From an uncultured Dialister sp. (GTDB taxonomy: Bacteria; Bacillota; Negativicutes; Veillonellales; Dialisteraceae), in NCBI GenBank assembly GCA_934178345.1, contig CAKPQG010000005.1, forward strand, positions 1 to 64,000: a DNA stretch of 64,000 nt, given 5' to 3'. A program made the translations under genes and the position numbers. Shown piece after piece: positions 58,730-64,000 of the stretch; the first letter of the stretch is position 1, and each line of letters starts with the position of its first letter. The notes under the pieces were generated by a model. It had not been told where the DNA came from, did not search any database, and was given only the letters and a program-made list of their open reading frames with translations.

Positions 58730-59162
58730 TTACTTGGAGATGCAAGCATAAAGAGCGCCTCCCGCGATAGCAACCCACAGAATGCGCTGGCGGGTCTTTA
58801 CTCTAACTTTCCTTTTTGCCTCTTGCTCTAATTCGGCCAAGGATTGATTGGCTCTCTCTAATGACTTCTGCGTCGCTTCGTTCAATGCCTTGGATTTCTG
58901 TATTTCTTTCTTCGGTTCTTCCAGCTGATTTGTTGGCTTTCTCTAATTGACTGTTGAGCATCTCTATTTGAATTTTCTGCTTGTTTAAGAGATTCTGCTT
59001 CGTTTCGCTGTTCTTTGCGAGCTGATTCAAGTTCGCTTCGAGTCTCGTCAGCTCGCTTTCCGACATCTGATACATCTCCTCGGCCTGCGAAGTAGAACCA
59101 GTCGAAAGCCACAAGGAGAGCACCAGCGGCAAGAAGAGCCATTTTCTTTGAGATTTCCACAT
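58730..59162 (-). pseudogene. Frameshifted phage coiled-coil protein with membrane segments at both ends
   Basis: The first frame (from 59162) gives a signal or membrane segment (KWLFLPLVLSLWLSTGSTSQ), then heptads (LTRLEANLNQLAKNS, LLNKQKIQIEMLNSQLEKA). Near 58930 the sensible frame shifts and continues as EIQKSKALNEATQKSLERAN, SLAELEQEAKRKVRVK and a C-terminal helix ILWVAIAGGALYACISK. Neither single frame gives both halves. The place directly after the lysozyme end suggests a lysis-cassette protein (spanin- or XhlA-like), but I cannot name the family. Confidence 0.6.
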
Positions 59163-59170
59163 TCTCCCTC

Positions 59171-59341
59171 CTAGTACCATTCACTCATGTCGTAATTCTC
59201 TCCACCAATGCTATAGCAATCGGTCCACTGCCAGCCCGCGAGAATGTTGCCCGGGTAGCTATCTCGGAAGCCGCACTCGCTCGCCCCGTACTGGGCGCAC
59301 CAGTAGGGGACGTAGTCTGCAAGATCTTCCACACCGAATTG
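59171..59341 (-). pseudogene. 3' end of a GH25 lysozyme (phage endolysin) gene
   Basis: In a frame different from the MuF-like ORF, the last 56 codons read FGVEDLADYVPYWCAQYG, then YPGNILAGWQWTD and ENYDMSEWY before TAG. This is the typical C-terminal strand pattern of glycoside hydrolase family 25 muramidases (AQYG ... WQWT ... DMS.W). A TGA lies just upstream of this frame and the preceding sequence belongs to a different gene, so only the tail survives. This marks a deletion junction near 59340. Confidence 0.65.
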
Positions 59342-61092
59342 TCAATGTTGAACGCGTATTTCTTCCCGTTGTCCCAAAGATACCTGTCTTTATAGAGACT
59401 ATCGAATTCGGAACGGACGAACGCCGTGAATCTCTCCATACCTGCTTCTTCGATGGTCTTACGTAAATCCTTTACGAAAGCGTCTCTATCCACCTCTTTG
59501 TAGGGTTTCTTTTTCTTATCTTCCTCGTATGTAGAAAGCCGTAAAAGGAGTTCTTTTACTCCCTCCTCATTGATATGTCCGTTCGTTGTCCACTTAGCCA
59601 ATACTCGCTTAGAACGTCCCACTAGTCCCTTTCCCCTAGCGATATCTTGTCTCATTTCGTCAAAGTATGATCGAGCCACTTGGTCTACTTCCGAAAAATC
59701 ACCTTTCTTCACCATAGGAGATTTAAGCGCTTGAATGAGTTTTGGATACTCCTTGAAAAGTCTTTCCCCTCTTACCAAAGGCGTGACTGTCCGCTCTTTT
59801 ATCGGGATGTCTTTCTTTAAAACGTCCTTAACGTAGTAGTATTTAATTGCGATATTATTTTCCATTGCCGCAAGAGACTCTTCCCCATCGTAGAAGGAAA
59901 AGTTAATTTCGCCTACGTCAATACTATTCTTTTTGAGGAACTTTCTTGTCTCTTCGTATTTCTTGTGAAAAGTATCGCTATCCATCTTCGTCGGTTCTTC
60001 ATAATTCACCACCGGCTTTCTCACGGTATAGGCATCTCTGGAAAAGACTTCGTTCGCCCTAGACTTCCGTGGGTTTATCATGTCCTTATCCCCGATCAGC
60101 GTGATCTCCCCAAAGTCCCCGAATGGGATATCCCTCTTCGTGATGGCGAGGGAAGGCATCGGGAGGCCGCCTAGCTTGATGGCTTCTCTCAATTTGCCAG
60201 CAGAAACATTGTGATAGACGACGAGGTCTTTGTCTGCAGCCGTCTGGTAATAGGTGGGATTTTCGCTTTTCAGCTTGACAAGATCCTCCTCATTTGCTAC
60301 ATTAGCAGCAGATAAAAGGTTATCGACTTTTTCTTTGGGAATGAGCCAATGGGGCTGCTCTGAAGAAATCCAGTCGATAGCCTTTTTTCTATTGGCATAC
60401 TCAAGATTCCCTGCCTCTAGCTGCTTTTTAAACCACTCATACGATGGCTCTCCGGTTTTTCTATCCGTCTTCCCGTAAGTGCTTGTCATTCGTTTGACTT
60501 TATACCCGTCGCTCATGTGTTCCAATTCCATAGGAACCACGATGGTAGCTCCATTCTTATCTTTGAGCTCAAGCACGATCACCTTGCGCACTTCTCCGTT
60601 TTTTCCACTGTATGTGAAAAAGATCATCATCGGATCCGTAAGTGCACGTGGAATTTGTTTCATGATGTCCGGAGTGATATCCGTATGCTTGTCTACTAAA
60701 ACTTTTTTCAAATCGGATACAAAAATTTCAACCGGCAGAACTTCAGCTCCTACAAGCCTCATCACAAGCGGAGTCCTCATGACTTGGATAGTATCTGTGG
60801 AAATCTTTCCTGCCATGAAACGGTCTACGCTATCTGCGAAGGATTTCTCATCTGCGTCCAGCTGCTGCTCGGCCATGCCCTTCTTTGTCAACTTGTCCGA
60901 TAGAACGTTATGGGCATATTCTCCAGCCATTTGGTGATAGGCATTTTTCTTGACGATGCCAAGCGCATTTGGTAAACTATCTATGGTAATAGCGGAATTG
61001 TTCTGACTGGTCGTCCCTGCGTCTTTATACGAAAGGCTGCCAGCGGAATGTTCCGCTATTATCTTATCTATGGATTCTTTTTCCCCGGCCAT
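59185..61092 (-). pseudogene. MuF-C-type phage polyvalent protein, cassette A (5'-truncated)
   Basis: The open frame encodes DSLPNALGIVKKNAYHQMAG, then the MuF C-terminal-like domain (RALTDPMMIFFTYSGKNGEV, KDKNGATIVVPMELE). A linker (KEKVDNLLSAANVANEEDL) leads to a large-polyvalent-protein-associated domain (YHNVSAGKLREAIKLGGLPM, PSLAITKRDIPFGDFGEITL). Upstream the frame runs into antisense DNA of a transposase fragment. Its last ~50 codons lie opposite the true lysozyme frame. Such proteins are virion-associated, injected or toxin-bearing in phages. It is a broken remnant of a larger gene. Confidence 0.65.
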
Positions 61093-61589
61093 ACCCGTAC
61101 AGAGGCGGATCTGGAGGAGGTAGACAAACTGCAGAGCTATCTGGAAAGAAATGCTCCCTATATCCCAAGCCTGAGCCAGCGCGGCATCCATACAGAAATC
61201 CACTTGGGTACTACAGAAACGAATCACCGGTTCTACAGCTATCGCATGAAACGGCAGGGGCGGAGCTGGTCCAGCGAAGGAATGGAGTACATGGTCTGGG
61301 TACTGACCGCCCGGAAGAATAAGACGCTTACGCAAGCCCTCTTGTACCATGCTAATGGGAAGAGCTACAAAAAAAGATGGATAGAGCCATGCACAAAGCC
61401 GTGGTGCGGGCAGAGCGCAGAATGAGAAACTATAGACCAGGATGCCTGGAAGGGCGTATAGGCGTTTATGGAGCTTCTTCCCCCATGGGAAGACTTGCCA
61501 GAGCGAGACAGAAATACTGATTAAACCGAAGCCACGGAGATAGTAATTACCGACAGTCAAATGAATTATCGAGGAAAACTTGACACTTA
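61090..61589 (+). mobile_element. 3' fragment of an ISLre2-family insertion sequence
   Basis: The plus strand reads RTEADLEEVDKLQSYLER, GTTETNHRFYSYRMKRQGRS and WSSEGMEYMVWVLTARKNKT, the C-terminal pattern of ISLre2/UPF0236 transposases. At an A7 run (61369-61375) the frame shifts, and the natural continuation is MDRAMHKAVVRAERRMRNYR, PGCLEGRIGVYGASSPMGRL to a TGA at 61518. The element's end lies near 61589 (AAAACTTGACACTTA). The 5' two thirds of the transposase are missing. It is wedged between cassettes A and B. Confidence 0.7.
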
Positions 61590-62377
61590 CGGATTTTCGC
61601 TTTTCAGCTTGACAAGATCCTCCTCATTTGCTACATTAGGAGCAGATAAAAGGTTATCAACTTTTTCTTCGGGTATGAGCCAATTAGGGCTTCTCTGGAG
61701 AATTTCGTTGATAGCCTTTTTTCTATTGAGATAAAGCAAATTTCCTTCATCTAATTGACTGTTAAACCACTCATATGATGGGTTCTTCGACTTCTTTTTC
61801 GTCTTCCCATATGCGCTTGCAATTCGGTTGATTTCGTAATTTTTCTCGTAGTCACTTTTAGCTCAAACGGGACGACGATGGTTGCCCCATTGCTATCTTT
61901 GAGGTCTACCACCACTACGCGGCGCTCCTCTCCGTTCGGTCCTGTATAAGACTTAAAGATCATGATTGGATTTGTAAGCGCCCGCGGCAGCTGCTTCATG
62001 ATCTCCGGTGTCATGTCTCCTGCATGCTTTCCGTTCAGGATTTTCTCAAGATCTGTCTTGGCGATTTCCACAGGAAGGACTTCAGCTCCGGTTAGTTCCA
62101 GCACGAGAGGCGTTGTCATCACGCGAACCATGGGCGACTTTTCTTTACCGGCAATGAAACAATCTACGCTGTCCACGAAAGATTTCTCATCTGCGTCCAG
62201 CTGCCGCTCGGCCATATCCTTCTTTGTCGACTTGCCCGATAGGACGTTATGGGCATATTCTCCAGCCATTTGGTGATAGGTTCTGCTCTCTTCGAAGTCG
62301 TTTACAACACTCGGCAGGACTTCTCCATTTTCCCCCCCGATTTTATTGGTAGTTTCTTTGACTTTTACCAGCCATCC
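61590..62377 (-). pseudogene. MuF-C-type cassette B (frameshifted, truncated)
   Basis: Paralogue of cassette A: TYHQMAGEYAHNVLSGK, DADEKSFVDSVD, RALTNPIMIFKSYTGPNGEE and DLKDSNGATIVVPFEL. After FEL (near 61860) the frame shifts. The true continuation is KSDYEKNYEINRIASAYGKT, PSYEWFNSQLDEGNLLYLNR and KEINEILQ-like sequence to DLVKLKSENP, where the IS fragment begins and makes a TAA. Upstream it is in frame with the previous ORF across a single TAG. Clearly decayed. Confidence 0.65.
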
Positions 62378-62935
62378 CTATATACTATGAGTAAAGAGAA
62401 CTCCCTCAGACTGTACCCCGTTTTTGGAATCGGGCCCCCCAGTCTGGGCGGGGTTCTTTTTTATTTCCGTAATGTCTCCATCATAGAAATACTTTCTCCC
62501 ATTGGCCTCTTCTCTTACTACGATTCTTGCAAAGCATTCTTTTCCATCGAGCTTAATTTTCATCCCATAGTATCTGTATGAAACAGTGCTCTGATTTAGC
62601 TTTTGGACTCTGTCTGGATCTTTTGCATCTTCATACAGGAATACAGACTTGGCGATTAGCTCTTTTAGATTCGGTATGAGCTGCAGTGTGCTATTTTCAG
62701 CCGAATGCCTCACTAATTCTTTGGCAGCGCTGACCAGCATTCTAATGTATTCCCCATCCCTGTTTCTAATAACAGCAGGCTCGTCCCGCTTGCCGCCTGC
62801 TCTTGAGGCAGGGAATAGGGCTCTATACAATTCTTTCGCGGCTTTTCCGATTTCTTTGGCAGATGCCCCTCTGAATGTTGTTCTATTGCACTCTACAGGT
62901 TTGCTATGCAATAAATGAAAGAAAAAGTCGCACAT
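62378..62935 (-). CDS. Phage polyvalent-protein domain, BECR-like nuclease fold (possible fragment)
   Basis: 185-codon ORF. EIGKAAKELYRALFP, IRMLVSAAKELVRHSAENST and the C-terminal VSYRYYGMKIKLDGKECFAR / IVVREEANGRKYFYDGDITE resemble the barnase-EndoU-ColicinE5/D-RelE-like domains found in phage polyvalent proteins. The start has no ribosome site, so the N-terminus may be lost. It ends in a TAG that is in frame with cassette B, so both may once have been one gene. Function inferred only by pattern. Confidence 0.5.
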   Translation of the reverse strand: MCDFFFHLLHSKPVECNRTTFRGASAKEIGKAAKELYRALFPASRAGGKRDEPAVIRNRDGEYIRMLVSAAKELVRHSAENSTLQLIPNLKELIAKSVFLYEDAKDPDRVQKLNQSTVSYRYYGMKIKLDGKECFARIVVREEANGRKYFYDGDITEIKKNPAQTGGPDSKNGVQSEGVLFTHSI

Positions 62936-63461
62936 GTAAAATGGACGAGGAAGGACATTCAGGCTCTGTGTGGAATCATCGTATCCCTGTCATCGACAGC
63001 ACGCGAAAAAAGTGACCCTCTTTTCGAAAAAAGGGTCACTTCCATCACAAAGGCGCAGCAGGCTTTCGCAAGTATCCATGGAGGCATTCCCTGCAATCTG
63101 GCACCAGCGCATTTCACGGTTCATGTCGTACAAGTACGGCTAAACTTCGCTCTAGGGTTAGTCGTGGAGGCGAATCCTGCATGAGATCTTTTGACCTGCT
63201 GCATCTTTCTGTGATTTGTGTTTCTTACGCTCTCCGGCGGCTAGCACGCTTTCGAGTGGGAGAAAGGAAATCGGATCCGCCGCAAGCCCTCTCTGCTCTC
63301 CTTTCCTATAGGTTTGTGCACGAAGGAGTGCGGAGAAAGCTTTGGGCTCCCGGGAAGATTTTCCTCTCCGAGAAATACCATCGTAGAAATTCAAGATTTT
63401 ACACGGTTTTCTTTTCATAAAATAAAAAATCTGAACATTCTACGATTGAGTTCGTGTTTCC
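62936..63461. other. Gene-poor interval in the prophage remnant
   Basis: Short ORFs on both strands here have no ribosome sites and no recognisable content. A terminator hairpin and a fragment of the MITE-like repeat are the only clear features. Confidence 0.4.
63006..63041 (-). terminator. Terminator downstream of the partial phage gene
   Basis: AAGTGACCCT / AGGGTCACTT with T6 on the minus strand. Confidence 0.7.
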
Positions 63462-63466
63462 TTAAT
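63425..63466. repeat. Right-end fragment of the MITE-like repeat at a phage gene stop
   Basis: ATTCTACGATTGAGTTCGTGTTTCCTTAA matches the end of the short MITE derivatives. The TTAA terminus supplies the TAA stop of the adjacent ORF. Confidence 0.55.
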
Positions 63467-64000
63467 TTCGCTCGGGATGATAGCCGGGGAGTGTGTTTGC
63501 GGGGACGCTAAGATCCAGATCATAGTCACTGAGCGGATCGATGTTGCTGGCGACCGCACGCTGGTAGTCTCCCATGGAGGCTCTGGACTGCATCGACTGA
63601 TAATCTCCATATTCTGCCGCATCACAGTACCTTTCGATCGCTCTCACGCGGACATGAATTTCGTCCATCAGCTCGATGTAGCGGATTTCGTCCGGCTCGA
63701 TGGTACCAAGGCCATTTTGTTTCGCGTAGGCACGCCATTGGATCATACTTTCATACTCTGCGACGAGGCGTGCATTCGTCATTATCCAAGGCTGCGTGCG
63801 GTTGTCAAACCAGTCTGGGCGTGCGGAGAGTTCATCCGGCGGCCATGGATCGAGCGTGCCTGCAAAGGCAGTGGGATTCGTGCCATCTGGGCTTTCGATC
63901 CGCTTCACGCCATACTTCTCGGCTTCTCGTTCGCTTTTTTTCTGTTTCTCGCTCTTTGGCTGGGACTGTTTCACCGGTTTCTTTTTGGCAGAAGAGCCGA
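63462..64000 (-). CDS. Partial phage-like protein of unknown function (runs off the window)
   Basis: The frame is open from the right edge; the apparent GTG at 63974 is probably internal. A basic N-terminal part (PKSEKQKKSEREAEKYGVKR) is followed by PWPPDELSARPDWFDNRTQP, MTNARLVAEYESMIQWRAYA and EIRYIELMDEIHVRVRAIER. Soluble and helical in the centre. I do not recognise the family. Its position ahead of MuF-like cassettes suggests a phage structural or packaging gene. C-terminus is complete. Confidence 0.55.
   Translation of the reverse strand, partial: GSSAKKKPVKQSQPKSEKQKKSEREAEKYGVKRIESPDGTNPTAFAGTLDPWPPDELSARPDWFDNRTQPWIMTNARLVAEYESMIQWRAYAKQNGLGTIEPDEIRYIELMDEIHVRVRAIERYCDAAEYGDYQSMQSRASMGDYQRAVASNIDPLSDYDLDLSVPANTLPGYHPERN

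Noticed and set aside
61093..61560. N-terminal 156 codons of the 791-codon frame over the phage cassette
   Set aside because: This part is antisense to a recognisable ISLre2 transposase fragment, so the frame is accidental there.
63158..63418. 86-codon basic ORF in the prophage remnant
   Set aside because: No ribosome site, overlapping ORFs on the other strand of similar quality, and no recognisable content.

Overview
The window is a 64 kb chromosomal piece of a bacterium that looks like a diderm Firmicute of the class Negativicutes (a Dialister-like member of the Veillonellaceae is my best guess, from general knowledge only). The evidence is Firmicute-type gene order (rpsB-tsf-pyrH-frr-uppS-cdsA-dxr-rseP-ispG; stp-prkC-rsgA-rpe), strong AGGAGG-type ribosome sites, a mid-50% GC feel, and a signal-peptide-bearing chelatase that suggests a periplasm. 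Almost all genes are on the minus strand. The exceptions are a carbonic anhydrase, a small LysM protein, and the cbiK plus substrate-binding-protein pair.

Layout by coordinate. 0.1-6.4 kb: relA, recJ, folP and a 22-codon micro-gene with its own promoter and terminator. 6.5-16.2 kb: a hypothetical protein, a UPF0173 hydrolase, an ANTAR regulator with a HisKA_2 kinase, the tRNA t6A genes tsaD/rimI/tsaB/tsaE, a patatin lipase, gpmA, thiL and pncA. 16.3-23.6 kb: a possible structured RNA, beta-carbonic anhydrase, an M24 peptidase, a nitrilase-family amidase, an NlpC/P60 hydrolase, a CDF metal transporter and a YdbC/PC4 protein. 23.8-30.5 kb: two small membrane proteins, the rpe-rsgA-prkC-stp cell-wall signalling operon, a LysM protein and an FKBP isomerase. 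30.6-36.8 kb: ligA, pcrA, ppaC. 37.0-42.9 kb: a nitrogenase-like operon (one NifH-like and two NifD/K-like proteins) divergent from a secreted CbiK chelatase and an orphan lipoprotein substrate-binding protein. 43.1-45.9 kb: a BvgS/EvgS-like hybrid kinase. 46.1-55.1 kb: the conserved translation, isoprenoid and envelope operon. 56.0-58.5 kb: RNase P RNA, a Nif3-like protein, trmK and a CAU tRNA. 58.7-64.0 kb: a decayed prophage with duplicated MuF-C-type cassettes, an ISLre2-type transposase fragment and the 3' end of a GH25 lysozyme gene.

The most interesting system is the 37-43 kb locus. NifH, NifD and NifK homologues occur without nifB/nifEN in view, next to an exported sirohydrochlorin chelatase. 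That suggests a nitrogenase-like reductase acting on a tetrapyrrole or other small substrate rather than nitrogen fixation.

The intergenic spaces are unusual. They are filled with a mosaic of recurring repeat modules: GTGACTA heptamer arrays, GAACCCTTT-like nonamer arrays, GCGGCGCATAAAAA palindromes, and a 167-bp MITE-like element with short derivatives. Several of these begin at or within a few bases of stop codons. ORFs that lie mainly in these repeats were not accepted as genes. All assignments are from reading the sequence; no database search was run.
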